From Pseudotabrizicola sp. (GTDB lineage Bacteria > Pseudomonadota > Alphaproteobacteria > Rhodobacterales > Rhodobacteraceae): a stretch of 64,000 nucleotides of DNA. A program made the translations under genes and the position numbers. The notes beneath the pieces were generated by a model, which was not told where the DNA came from, did no database searches, and saw only the letters and a program-made list of their open reading frames with translations. Positions 33,466 through 41,440 of the stretch are shown here, piece after piece. Location of the stretch: positions 111,408 through 175,407 of the forward strand of contig NZ_JAUXOV010000074.1 in NCBI RefSeq assembly GCF_030684215.1. The letters are read 5' to 3'. The first letter of the stretch is position 1. Each line of letters starts with the position of its first letter.

Positions 33466-34023
33466 TTAAAGATCGGTGCCTGCGACCTTTGCCTCAAGCC
33501 GTTTTGCCGACTCTGATACGCCGCGCAGGTTCGGATGTATAGCCAGTGCGGCACGATAGATGTCGAGCGCCTTTTGCGGATTGTTCAGTTCCTCATATAT
33601 CGCACCCAAGCCCGCCATCGCCCCGAAGTGGCGCGGGTTCAGGGTAAGGGTACGGGCAATGTCTGAAACCGATGGGCCAAACTGCCGCGCCTGATAATAG
33701 GCGGTGGCGCGGGCGTTCCAGCCTTCGGCAAAGTCGGGTGCGTGGTCGGTCAGGGCCGTCAGATGATCAATCGCCTCGGCCGGATTGCCTGCGGCCAACG
33801 CATCGCGCCCGCGCTGCAACAAAAGATCCATAGCAGCTGAGCCGCTTTTCGACCATTCGTTCCAGATTTCACGTTCCAGCCGGGCGGCGGCGCGCGAATC
33901 GGCAGATTTCAGCTTGTCGAACAAGCCATCCAGCGGTTCGTCGGCAAAAGCCGTCGCCGTCAGCAGAAAAACCGCCGAAAGTGCCGCTACGATAGGATTG
34001 AGAAATCGCTGATGAACTTTCAT
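33466..34023 (-). CDS. secreted tetratricopeptide-repeat protein
   Basis: A 185-residue protein with a signal peptide (FLNPIVAALSAVFLLTATAFA). Two to three TPR units follow (residues about 70-170: GRDALAAGNPAEAIDHLTALTDHAPDFAEGWNARATAYYQ, then a second and third repeat with consensus Ala, Gly and Tyr/Pro positions). It is probably periplasmic and a binding scaffold for unknown partners. Two ATGs are possible (34041 and 34023); the latter sits next to the signal sequence, and neither has a good ribosome site. It lies 23 bases after the helicase start on the same strand. Confidence 0.82.
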   Translation of the reverse strand: MKVHQRFLNPIVAALSAVFLLTATAFADEPLDGLFDKLKSADSRAAARLEREIWNEWSKSGSAAMDLLLQRGRDALAAGNPAEAIDHLTALTDHAPDFAEGWNARATAYYQARQFGPSVSDIARTLTLNPRHFGAMAGLGAIYEELNNPQKALDIYRAALAIHPNLRGVSESAKRLEAKVAGTDL

Positions 34024-34091
34024 ATGGTTATGGTAGCGCATCGGCGCAGAAAAACCATATCCAAGCCGTCACAAGGCAGAGAGGATTTCAT

Positions 34092-34379
34092 ATGAGCGAC
34101 GTGGTAACCCAAGCCGTCGAAGTGTTGTCAAAAAAAATGTCAGGCGGTTTTGACGGTGTCGCCAAATTCGTGATCGAAGGCGAAGGCGCGATCATGATGG
34201 ATGCGGATGGCGTGCGCGCGGGCGACGAACCGTCTGATGTAACGATGACCGCCAGTGCCGAAGTGTTCAAGCGCATTCTGGAAGGCGATCTGAACCCGAC
34301 GATGGCCTTCATGCAGGGCAAGCTTGCGGTGGATGGCAGCATGGGTCTGGCGATGAAACTCGGGTCGGTTCTGGGGTGA
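34092..34379 (+). CDS. SCP2 sterol-binding domain protein
   Basis: A 95-residue protein forming one SCP2-like lipid-binding domain. VAKFVIEGEGAIMMDADGVRAG, PSDVTMTASAEVFKRILEGDLNPTMAFMQGKLAVDGSMGLAMKL carries the family pattern, including the final helix. Such small proteins are soluble carriers of hydrophobic ligands; the ligand is unknown. It overlaps the lysophospholipase gene by four bases (GTGA), so lipid handling with its neighbour is plausible. AGAGAGGA lies upstream of the ATG. Confidence 0.9.
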   Translation: MSDVVTQAVEVLSKKMSGGFDGVAKFVIEGEGAIMMDADGVRAGDEPSDVTMTASAEVFKRILEGDLNPTMAFMQGKLAVDGSMGLAMKLGSVLG

Positions 34380-35323
34380 CCCAAGCCGCGCTTCAAATCG
34401 CACCGCTTTACGCCGACCTAGCCCTTGGGCCTGAGGGCGGCGAGGCGTTTTGGCTGACGGCCTCGGACGGTCTGCGGATTCGTGCGGGTGTCTGGCCGGT
34501 CGGGGACAAGGGCACCGTGCTTTTGTTCCCCGGGCGTACCGAATACATCGAAAAATATGGGCTGGCTGCAACGGACCTGCAAGCGCGCGGTTACGCAACG
34601 CTGGCAATCGACTGGCGCGGCCAAGGGCTTGCCGACCGGATGCTGGCCGACCGCCTGATAGGTCATGTCGCGCGGTTTCAGGATTACCAGTTGGATGTAC
34701 AGGCCGTGTTGGACCTTGCGCGCCAGCTTGGGCTGCCCGAACCCTACTATGTGCTGTCGCATTCGATGGGCGGCGCGATCGCGCTGCGCGCGCTCATGCG
34801 GGGTTTGCCTGTCAAGGCGGCGGCGTTCTCTGCCCCGATGTGGGGGATCGCCATGGCCGCGTGGATGCGACCCTTTGCACAACCGATTGCACAAGTGTCG
34901 GGTTGGTTCGGTCAGGCCCACCGCTTTGCGCCGAGCACATCCGACAAAAGCTATGTGATGGAGGCCGAATTCGGCGGCAATGTCCTGACCACTGACCCCG
35001 AGATGTGGCGCTATATGAAACGGCAGGTGACAGAGCGGCCAGAACTGGCGCTGGCGGGCCCTAGCCTGGGCTGGCTGCACACCGCGCTTGCGGAATGCCG
35101 CGACATGGCACTGGCCCCTGCCCCCGATTACCCCGCGTTGACCGCACTTGGCACGGCGGAAAAGGTTGTGGACGTGCCCCCCGTGCATTTGCGGATGGCC
35201 GGATGGCGAAACGGGCGGCTGGAAATGTTTATCGGCGCAGAACACGAGATTCCGATGGAAACCCTGCCCCATCGCAAGCGGTTTTTTGATCTGACGGCAG
35301 AGCTGTTCGACGCGCACCGGTGA
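34376..35323 (+). CDS. alpha/beta hydrolase, lysophospholipase (PldB-like)
   Basis: A 315-residue serine hydrolase. The nucleophile elbow is LSHSMGG (Ser near residue 127), the oxyanion side comes from LLFPGRTEYIEKYG, and acid/His candidates lie in the C-terminal part (HLRMAGWRNGRLEMFIGAEHEI). The FPGRTEYIEKYG block is typical of PldB/monoacylglycerol-lipase-like lysophospholipases. The GTG start at 34376 overlaps the stop of the SCP2 gene. It converges on the Anbu gene, with a GAGTATTT element between the two stops. Confidence 0.85.
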   Translation: MTQAALQIAPLYADLALGPEGGEAFWLTASDGLRIRAGVWPVGDKGTVLLFPGRTEYIEKYGLAATDLQARGYATLAIDWRGQGLADRMLADRLIGHVARFQDYQLDVQAVLDLARQLGLPEPYYVLSHSMGGAIALRALMRGLPVKAAAFSAPMWGIAMAAWMRPFAQPIAQVSGWFGQAHRFAPSTSDKSYVMEAEFGGNVLTTDPEMWRYMKRQVTERPELALAGPSLGWLHTALAECRDMALAPAPDYPALTALGTAEKVVDVPPVHLRMAGWRNGRLEMFIGAEHEIPMETLPHRKRFFDLTAELFDAHR

Positions 35324-35370
35324 TCCGGCAGGCCGCACACAGGCCGCCATCGCCGGATGCGCTGCGCGCG

Positions 35371-35393
35371 CGAGTATTTAAAAAGCAGCAAAT
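35371..35393 (+). repeat. GAGTATTT element with AAAGCAGCAA tail
   Basis: GAGTATTTAAAAAGCAGCAA lies between the convergent lysophospholipase and Anbu genes and is preceded by a GC-rich stretch. It is the same tail class as 11581 and 21611. Confidence 0.6.
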
Positions 35394-35412
35394 GCCGGAG
35401 GCAGGTACGTGA

Positions 35413-36135
35413 TCAGATCGCGATCTGGGTAAACCCGTCGCGCAGCGCGCGCGACCAGGCTTCGCTCATCTCACGGAAGGATTCGTCGCCTGCCTCGATC
35501 CGGCGCTGGGTGCCTATGCGGAACTCGTCACGTGGGATCACGCACAGATCAAGCGGCATGCCCACCGACAGGTTGGACCGCAGGGTGGAATCCATCGACA
35601 GCAACACCGCCTTTTGGGCATCGCTCAGAGAGGTGGAGGGCTTTACCACCCGGTCCAGAATTGGTTTGCCGTATTTATGCTCACCGATTTGCAGGAAGGG
35701 CGTATCTTCGGTGGCCTCGATGAAATTGCCTTCGGGATAGATCAGGAACATCCGCATGCCACCGCCCTTGCGCTGACCGGCGACGATCATCGTGGCGCTA
35801 GCACCCTGTGCCATTGACAGCTTTTCGTCGATGTCGCGCCGCACCTTTGCCAGCACATCGCCCACGATTTCTGCAACCGCCAGCATGGTTGGCGCAAGCA
35901 GCACAGACGTTTGCGGCGTGGCCTCCTGATCATCGACGGCGTCGCGCAGGCGCGCGATTGTGGTCTGGGTGACTGACAGACTTCCCGCTGTCAGAATTGT
36001 GATGATGCGCTCGCCCGGAATTTCGAAGTGAAACATCTTGCGATAGGTGGCGATATTGTCGAACCCGGCATTGGTGCGTGTATCAGACAGCAGCACCATA
36101 CCCTCATTCAACAACAAGCCGACACAATAGGTCAT
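35413..36135 (-). CDS. proteasome-type protease Anbu (HslV-related)
   Basis: A 240-residue Ntn-hydrolase of the Anbu (BPH) class of proteasome beta-like proteins. MTYCVGLLLNEGMVLLSDTRTNAG places Thr2 as the nucleophile after Met removal, with Asp and Lys/Arg partners nearby (SDTRTNAG) and LTAGSLSVTQTTI following. In published structures Anbu forms open helical or ring assemblies; its substrates are unknown. The ATG at 36135 is chosen because it puts the Thr at position 2 and follows GGGGG. It is the last gene of a minus-strand set with cp-ATP-grasp, alpha-E and transglutaminase genes, the recognised Anbu neighbourhood. Confidence 0.9.
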   Translation of the reverse strand: MTYCVGLLLNEGMVLLSDTRTNAGFDNIATYRKMFHFEIPGERIITILTAGSLSVTQTTIARLRDAVDDQEATPQTSVLLAPTMLAVAEIVGDVLAKVRRDIDEKLSMAQGASATMIVAGQRKGGGMRMFLIYPEGNFIEATEDTPFLQIGEHKYGKPILDRVVKPSTSLSDAQKAVLLSMDSTLRSNLSVGMPLDLCVIPRDEFRIGTQRRIEAGDESFREMSEAWSRALRDGFTQIAI

Positions 36136-36214
36136 ATTCAACGCCCCCAAGACTCAGACGGGCAAAGTTATCGCCCACGCGCGGCGATGGAAAGGGGCGA
36201 TGATGCCGCGCAAG

Positions 36215-36871
36215 CTATAAGCTGGCCAGCGCGGTCAGGGCCGGGCCAGAGAAAAGTTGCATCGCAATCAACACCAGACCAGCTGCTGCGCCAAAGCGAA
36301 GCATACGGCTTTGCCAGAATTTCAGGTGGGGTGCTGCCGGTTCTTCTGCATCAGGCTGTGAGTCGGTGATCGGATCGGTCTCAAAGATCGGTGGCAGTTT
36401 CGGCTCACGCAGAACGACAGGCGCGGCTTCGCAGTCGTCAAACAGGGGATCAACGTCGGGCATTTGGATTGGCGCGGTTTTGTCCAGCTCTGCCAGAAAC
36501 TCGCCCAGACGAAAGACGTCGCCGCCTTCGGCACTGTCATCGGGCCGGGGCAAATCGTGACTGCGGGCATTGTCCGTCAGTCGGCGGATCAGGTCCAGCC
36601 GCGCCGCCTCGTCCCGGGCCGGATAGCGCCCGCGCGGCGCGCCCGAGTCAAAGGTGTTCAGCCCGAAGCCTGAGTCGAGCAAGTAGGCGCGCAGGCCAGG
36701 CGGTGCGCGTCGAAGGGCATCTGCTGTGCGCGGATCGCGAAACAGCGCGACAGTGGCCGCCTCGGGCGGGGGGCTGAAGCCGATGGCGTTCAGAAACCCG
36801 CTCAGTTCCGAATCAGACGATCCCGTGTCCGGGATTATTTGAAAAATATCAAAATCATAGGCCAAGGCCAT
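36215..36871 (-). CDS. uncharacterised C-tail-anchored protein in the Anbu cluster
   Basis: A 218-residue protein with no family I recognise. The N-terminal half is soluble (YDFDIFQIIPDTGSSDSELS, then alpha-helical segments RTADALRRAPPGLRAYLLDSGFG). The middle is acidic and Pro-rich, and the last 25 residues form one membrane helix (FGAAAGLVLIAMQLFSGPAL). The strong GGGGG ribosome site and position between the transglutaminase and Anbu genes on one strand suggest it belongs to the cluster. It could anchor or recruit a partner; this is inference. Confidence 0.7.
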   Translation of the reverse strand: MALAYDFDIFQIIPDTGSSDSELSGFLNAIGFSPPPEAATVALFRDPRTADALRRAPPGLRAYLLDSGFGLNTFDSGAPRGRYPARDEAARLDLIRRLTDNARSHDLPRPDDSAEGGDVFRLGEFLAELDKTAPIQMPDVDPLFDDCEAAPVVLREPKLPPIFETDPITDSQPDAEEPAAPHLKFWQSRMLRFGAAAGLVLIAMQLFSGPALTALASL

Positions 36872-36964
36872 GGATCACCCCCTGCGAAAGTATCGCGAGG
36901 GTCAGCCTGCGTGTCGGATGTGGCAAGAACGCGGCAACAAAAGGGAATCTGCGGTGCGTTTTCC

Positions 36965-37792
36965 CTATTGTTGAGTTTGCGACTGCGTCTGGGCGGCCTG
37001 CACCGTCACAGACACATCAAGGCTTTCTTCGCCCTGCCCCCGCGCGATACCCCGAATCATCGCCGCATGCAGCGAGTCCAGACCGGACCCAAGCCGGATA
37101 TAACGATCATCGGGGCAGCATCGGTTGGCAGGGTCGAACCCGACCCAGCCCAGCCCGGCGATGAACACCTCGGCCCAGGCGTGGGCAGCGTCATGCGCGG
37201 CACCATCAATACCAACCAACAGATAGCCCGACACATAGCGTGCCGGAAGACCGATATGGCGGCACACCGCGATTACGGCATGGGCCTGATCCTGACACAC
37301 CCCGGTGCCCTGCGCCAAAGCCTCTGCCGCTGTGGTGTGGGCATTGGTGGTGTCGGGCGTGTAGACAATCGCGTCGGACACCCGCGCAGAGATGTCATGT
37401 GCCGCCGACAGCGCGTCCTTCGCCGTGGTCAGCCCATCGGCAAGGGCGGCCAATCCGGTATCGGCATCGGTCGGGTGGGTTTTGCGCAGATAGGCGTCGG
37501 GCGGGGTCAATTCCTTATGGCCGCGCAGCACACCGGCCTGATCGACGGTATCGACCTGCCCCGTGACATGCACAGTAATCTCGTTCACCGGGCCAAGCAC
37601 GGTCCAGCCCTGCACCCAATCGCCTGCTCCGTCGCGAAAGCCGCCGCCCATCTGGCCATCGCTGACGCTGACCTTCCACTTCAACACCTTTTGTCCGGCG
37701 CATTGCGATGGCATCAAGCGATGGCTTTGCACCACGCCGCGCACGGGCTGGTCATAAAAATATCGGGTGACATGATCGACGGTCAGCAACAT
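36965..37792 (-). CDS. transglutaminase-like cysteine peptidase (Anbu-associated)
   Basis: A 275-residue protein. An N-terminal bacterial transglutaminase-like domain (LTVDHVTRYFYDQPVRGVVQSHRLMP) precedes the papain-fold core, with the triad Cys in GVCQDQAHAVI, His in DAAHAWAEVF and Asp in WVGFDPANRC. Such proteins usually act as peptidases or amidases rather than cross-linkers. It overlaps the alpha-E gene by one base (TGATG), so the two are translationally coupled. In Anbu clusters this protein, alpha-E and cp-ATP-grasp are regular companions, thought to make or cut a peptide modification. Confidence 0.92.
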   Translation of the reverse strand: MLLTVDHVTRYFYDQPVRGVVQSHRLMPSQCAGQKVLKWKVSVSDGQMGGGFRDGAGDWVQGWTVLGPVNEITVHVTGQVDTVDQAGVLRGHKELTPPDAYLRKTHPTDADTGLAALADGLTTAKDALSAAHDISARVSDAIVYTPDTTNAHTTAAEALAQGTGVCQDQAHAVIAVCRHIGLPARYVSGYLLVGIDGAAHDAAHAWAEVFIAGLGWVGFDPANRCCPDDRYIRLGSGLDSLHAAMIRGIARGQGEESLDVSVTVQAAQTQSQTQQ

Positions 37793-38742
37793 CAGCGCAC
37801 ATCCCCATTAAGATAGCAGTCACGAATGACCGAACCAGCCCGCGCCATATCGCCGATAAAGCGGCTGAGAAACTCGTGCAGACCCTCTTCAAAAATATCC
37901 TCGACCCGCAGTTCGGCCAGTTCGGCCTGAAGGCTGCGGGCTCTGTCTTGCGCAAAGGTCTTGCGCTGATAGCCGCGCGACAGCCGGTCCAGATGGCTGG
38001 TCATTCCTTCGACACAGGTGATCAGACTGCGCGGGCATTGCGGGTTCAGGATCAGAAAATGCGCAATCTTGGCCGCCGTCACCTCGCCGCCGTAAGCCCA
38101 GTGAAACGCCCGGTGCGACGACATTGCACGCAAAAGCGTGGTCCATTGGTAATTATCGAGGCCGGAGCCTACAAATTCAAGGCGCGGCAGCAGGACGTAG
38201 TATTTCACATCCATCAATCGCGCGGTGTTGTCGGCGCGTTCCAGGTAATAGCCAAGGTTCAGGAAATCCCAGCCGTCATTGCGCAAAAGCGTGGCGTCAA
38301 TCGATCCGCGCACAAGCGCGGTGTTGCGCATGGTCCAATCGGTCAGCGTCGACAGGTCCAATTCGGAACGCGGGCGGCGCTCCAACTGGCGCAGCTCCTG
38401 AAACGCGGTGTTCAGCGCATCCCAGACTTGCGTGGTCAGCGCCGTACGCACGATGCGCCCATTTTCCCGTGCCGCAGTAATGCATGACATTACGGACGAC
38501 GCATTGTCGGTGTCAAAAAAGAACCAGCTTTCCAGATTTCGCTGCACCGCGTCGCCATATTTCTTGGCAAAGCCGTTTGCAGTGCCACTGGCATGCAACA
38601 AGGATTCCCATTCGTTTCGATAGCCCGCAGCGGACGGCATCAGCGCAATGCGCGCCCCCACCTCCAGCAGCCGGGCCGAGGTTTCAGCACGCTCCAGATA
38701 GCGGGCGAGCCAGTACAGGTTGTCAGCGGTTCTGCTCAGCAT
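37792..38742 (-). CDS. alpha-E domain protein (DUF403)
   Basis: A 316-residue all-helical alpha-E protein. The N-terminus MLSRTADNLYWLARYLERAETSARLLEV is diagnostic, and further helices (GSIDATLLRNDGWDFLNLGYYLERADNTARLMDVKYYVLL) repeat the ER-A motif. It has no known activity of its own and is nearly always linked to circularly permuted ATP-grasp and transglutaminase genes. It follows the ATP-grasp gene by six bases and overlaps the transglutaminase start. Confidence 0.93.
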   Translation of the reverse strand: MLSRTADNLYWLARYLERAETSARLLEVGARIALMPSAAGYRNEWESLLHASGTANGFAKKYGDAVQRNLESWFFFDTDNASSVMSCITAARENGRIVRTALTTQVWDALNTAFQELRQLERRPRSELDLSTLTDWTMRNTALVRGSIDATLLRNDGWDFLNLGYYLERADNTARLMDVKYYVLLPRLEFVGSGLDNYQWTTLLRAMSSHRAFHWAYGGEVTAAKIAHFLILNPQCPRSLITCVEGMTSHLDRLSRGYQRKTFAQDRARSLQAELAELRVEDIFEEGLHEFLSRFIGDMARAGSVIRDCYLNGDVR

Positions 38743-38748
38743 GTCTGT

Positions 38749-40161
38749 TTACTCCGCCAGCACCCAGGTATCCTTGACGCCCCCGCCTTGCGACGAGTTC
38801 ACCACCAGCGACCCTTCGGTCAGCGCCACACGGGTCAGACCGCCGGGCACAAGCTCGATCCGCTCCCCCACAAGGCAATAGGGCCGCAGATCAACGTGGC
38901 GGGGCGCGATCCCTTCGGCCACAAAGGTCGGCGTGGTGGACAGTGCCAGCGTGGGTTGAGCGATATAGTTATGTGGGTTCGCGGTGATACGGCCGCGGAA
39001 CATCTCAACCTGATCCCGCGTCGCCTTGGGTCCGACCAGCATGCCATACCCGCCCGACCCATGGACCTCTTTCACCACCAGTTCGTTCAGGTGCGACAAC
39101 ACATATTTGCAGTCGTCATCCTTGCCGCATTGCCATGTCGGCACGTTGTTCAGGATCGGTTCTTCGCCCAGATAAAAGCGGATCATCTCGGGCACATAGG
39201 TATAGACGGCCTTGTCATCAGCCACCCCTGCACCTGGGGCAGAGCAAATGCTGACCCCGCCAGAGCGGTACACATCCATCAAACCCGGCACCCCCAGCAT
39301 GGAGTCGGGCCGAAAGCACAGCGGGTCGATATAGGCGTCATCAAGGCGGCGGTAGATCACATCCACCCGGCGCGGGCCTTCGGTGGTGCGCATAAAGACG
39401 AACTCACCTTCAACGAACAGATCCTGCCCTTCAACCAGTTCCACGCCCATCAGATCGGCCAGAAAGGAATGCTCATAATAGGCGCTGTTGAAATGGCCGG
39501 GGGTCAGGATCACCACGGTCGGCTCGCGGTCACATTTCATCGGTGCCACCGATGCCAATGTGCGGCGCAGGATTTCCGGGTAGCTGTCCACCGGTTCGAT
39601 CCGGTTTTCGCGGAACAGGTCAGGGAACATCCGCATCATGATCTCGCGGTTTTCCAGCATGTAGGACACGCCCGACGGCGTGCGGCAGTTGTCCTCCAGC
39701 ACGAAAAACTCATCCGGCCCGGTGCGGACAAGGTCGATGCCGACGATGTGGGAATAGACACCCTTGGGTGGCACAAATCCTACGACCGCCTTTTCATAGG
39801 CCTCATTCAGATAGACCAGCCGCGCCGGGATACGGCCTGCGCGCACGATCTCGCCGCGCCCATAGACATCAACCAAAAACGCATTCAGCGCCCGCGCCCG
39901 TTGCTTGATACCGCGTTCCAGCTTCGCCCATTCAGCCCCGGAAAACACCCGCGGGAACATATCGAACGGGATCAACCGGTCAGGATCGCCGCCCTCGCCA
40001 TAGACGGCAAAGGTTATGCCGATACGGCGAAACAGCGCCTCGGCCTCGGCCTGTTTCATCTGGCGCAACTCGGCAGGCATGGAGTTCATCCAGTCCTGCA
40101 GCCGCGCATAGGGCACGCGCACCGATTTGCCTTGATACATCTCATTGAAATAGCTGGTCAC
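38749..40161 (-). CDS. circularly permuted ATP-grasp type 2 protein
   Basis: A 470-residue protein of the DUF404/DUF407 (CP_ATPgrasp) family, predicted to ligate a carboxylate to an amine with ATP. VLEDNCRTPSGVSYMLENREIMM, the VVILTPGHFNSAYYEHSFLA strand, GSGGYGMLVGPKAT (nucleotide loop) and the C-terminal GGLTRVALTEGSLVVNSSQGGGVKDTW block are present. The start is a GTG (40161) after GGGGG; an ATG at 40140 is the alternative. It heads the ATP-grasp, alpha-E, transglutaminase, membrane protein, Anbu run. Confidence 0.93.
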   Translation of the reverse strand: MTSYFNEMYQGKSVRVPYARLQDWMNSMPAELRQMKQAEAEALFRRIGITFAVYGEGGDPDRLIPFDMFPRVFSGAEWAKLERGIKQRARALNAFLVDVYGRGEIVRAGRIPARLVYLNEAYEKAVVGFVPPKGVYSHIVGIDLVRTGPDEFFVLEDNCRTPSGVSYMLENREIMMRMFPDLFRENRIEPVDSYPEILRRTLASVAPMKCDREPTVVILTPGHFNSAYYEHSFLADLMGVELVEGQDLFVEGEFVFMRTTEGPRRVDVIYRRLDDAYIDPLCFRPDSMLGVPGLMDVYRSGGVSICSAPGAGVADDKAVYTYVPEMIRFYLGEEPILNNVPTWQCGKDDDCKYVLSHLNELVVKEVHGSGGYGMLVGPKATRDQVEMFRGRITANPHNYIAQPTLALSTTPTFVAEGIAPRHVDLRPYCLVGERIELVPGGLTRVALTEGSLVVNSSQGGGVKDTWVLAE

Positions 40162-40329
40162 AACGGCCCCCGTTTCCCGGTCCTTAACGCCAGTTAATCA
40201 GGCCAGTTCCCATAGCGAAAGGGGGAGCCTGCATTTCCTGCCCACACAAGCCCCATTCGCCTGATTTTTGTGCATTATAAATGTGTCCTGTGACCTTTCC
40301 CAAAGGCTGCGTCGTGCTAGGCTTTGGCT

Positions 40330-41346
40330 ATGTGCGCGCAATTGCTCAGCTTCACCGACCGTGGCATCTTTTGCGCCGACGGCGGATTTTACATCGACCC
40401 ATGGCGCCCGGTGGACCGGGCGCTGATCACACACGGCCATAGCGACCACGCGCGCTGGGGGCATGGTCAGTATTTGTGTACCCATCAAGCGTTGCCGGTG
40501 ATCAGGCACCGGCTGGGCGATATCCGGGCCGAAAGCATCGCTTATGGAGAGTCGCGGCAGATCGGCGGCGCCCGCGTCAGCTTTCACCCCGCGGGCCATG
40601 TGCCGGGTTCGGCACAGATAAGGGTAGAGCGTGGCGGAGAGGTCTGGGTGGTGTCGGGCGATTATAAGGTCGAGGATGACGGTCTGTCAGAACCGTTCGT
40701 GCCTGTGTCCTGCCACAGCTTCATCACGGAATGCACCTTTGGCCTGCCACTGTTTCAATGGCAACCGCAGGCTGTGATTGCGGCACAACTGGCCGCTTGG
40801 TGGCAATCCAATGCGGCTCAGGGCAAAACGTCGATCCTTGCCGCCTACGGATTAGGTAAGGCACAGCGGCTGATGACCTTGTTGCCCGATGCGGGGCCGA
40901 TCCTGACCCATGGAGCAGTCGAGGAAACCACCCGCATCTTGCGCAATCAGGGTTACCCCTTGCCGCCCACAACCCGAGTTGCAGCCGGCATTGATGCAAA
41001 ATCGTACCCCGGCGCGCTGGTCATAGCCCCCCCATCCGCGCTTGGCACACCATGGGCGCGGCGCTTTGGCCCGGTGTCCGAGGCCTTCGCCAGCGGCTGG
41101 ATGGCTTTGCGCGGCATCCGCCGCCGCCGCGGGTTTGGCACCGGATTTGTCATCTCGGATCACGCCGACTGGCCCGGACTGAACGCCGCCATCCGCGCCA
41201 CCGGGGCCGACCGGGTGTTTGTGACCCATGGCTACACCACCCCTTTCCGTCGCTGGCTGGAAGAGCAGGGCTATGATGCTGGCATCGTCCAGACTGAATT
41301 CGGCGGCGATGAAGCAGACTTCGCACCAGAGGCAGACCCCCTATGA
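40330..41346 (+). CDS. ligase-associated DNA exonuclease (metallo-beta-lactamase fold)
   Basis: A 338-residue nuclease of the beta-CASP/metallo-beta-lactamase group. THGHSDHARWG (His35, His37, Asp39, His40) binds the two metals. AGHVPGSAQI supplies the next His, VVSGDYKVEDDG the bridging Asp, and the late ISDHADWPG and VFVTHGYTTPF motifs complete it. This family is encoded beside ATP-dependent DNA ligases and processes DNA ends before sealing. The ATG at 40330 is preferred over an upstream TTG. The ligase follows 94 bases downstream on the same strand. Confidence 0.92.
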   Translation: MCAQLLSFTDRGIFCADGGFYIDPWRPVDRALITHGHSDHARWGHGQYLCTHQALPVIRHRLGDIRAESIAYGESRQIGGARVSFHPAGHVPGSAQIRVERGGEVWVVSGDYKVEDDGLSEPFVPVSCHSFITECTFGLPLFQWQPQAVIAAQLAAWWQSNAAQGKTSILAAYGLGKAQRLMTLLPDAGPILTHGAVEETTRILRNQGYPLPPTTRVAAGIDAKSYPGALVIAPPSALGTPWARRFGPVSEAFASGWMALRGIRRRRGFGTGFVISDHADWPGLNAAIRATGADRVFVTHGYTTPFRRWLEEQGYDAGIVQTEFGGDEADFAPEADPL

Positions 41347-41348
41347 GC

Positions 41349-41371
41349 TTGCTGCTTGTCCAAATACTCTC
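41349..41371 (-). repeat. GAGTATTT element (minus) with AAGCAGCAA tail
   Basis: TTGCTGCTTGTCCAAATACT at 41349-41368 is an inverted copy followed by two GC-rich hairpins (41379-41393 and 41395-41413). It lies between the exonuclease and ligase genes, antisense to both. Confidence 0.6.
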
Positions 41372-41440
41372 AGGGGGGAAGGCCGCAGGCCTTGGGGGGC
41401 AGACAGCCCCCCTGCCACCGCCAGTCACAGAGCGCCCCAT

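Noticed and set aside
38593..40197. Plus-strand frame of 534 codons
   Set aside because: Antisense to the cp-ATP-grasp and alpha-E genes, whose motifs are clear; the translated product is His/Arg/Gln-rich without domains.
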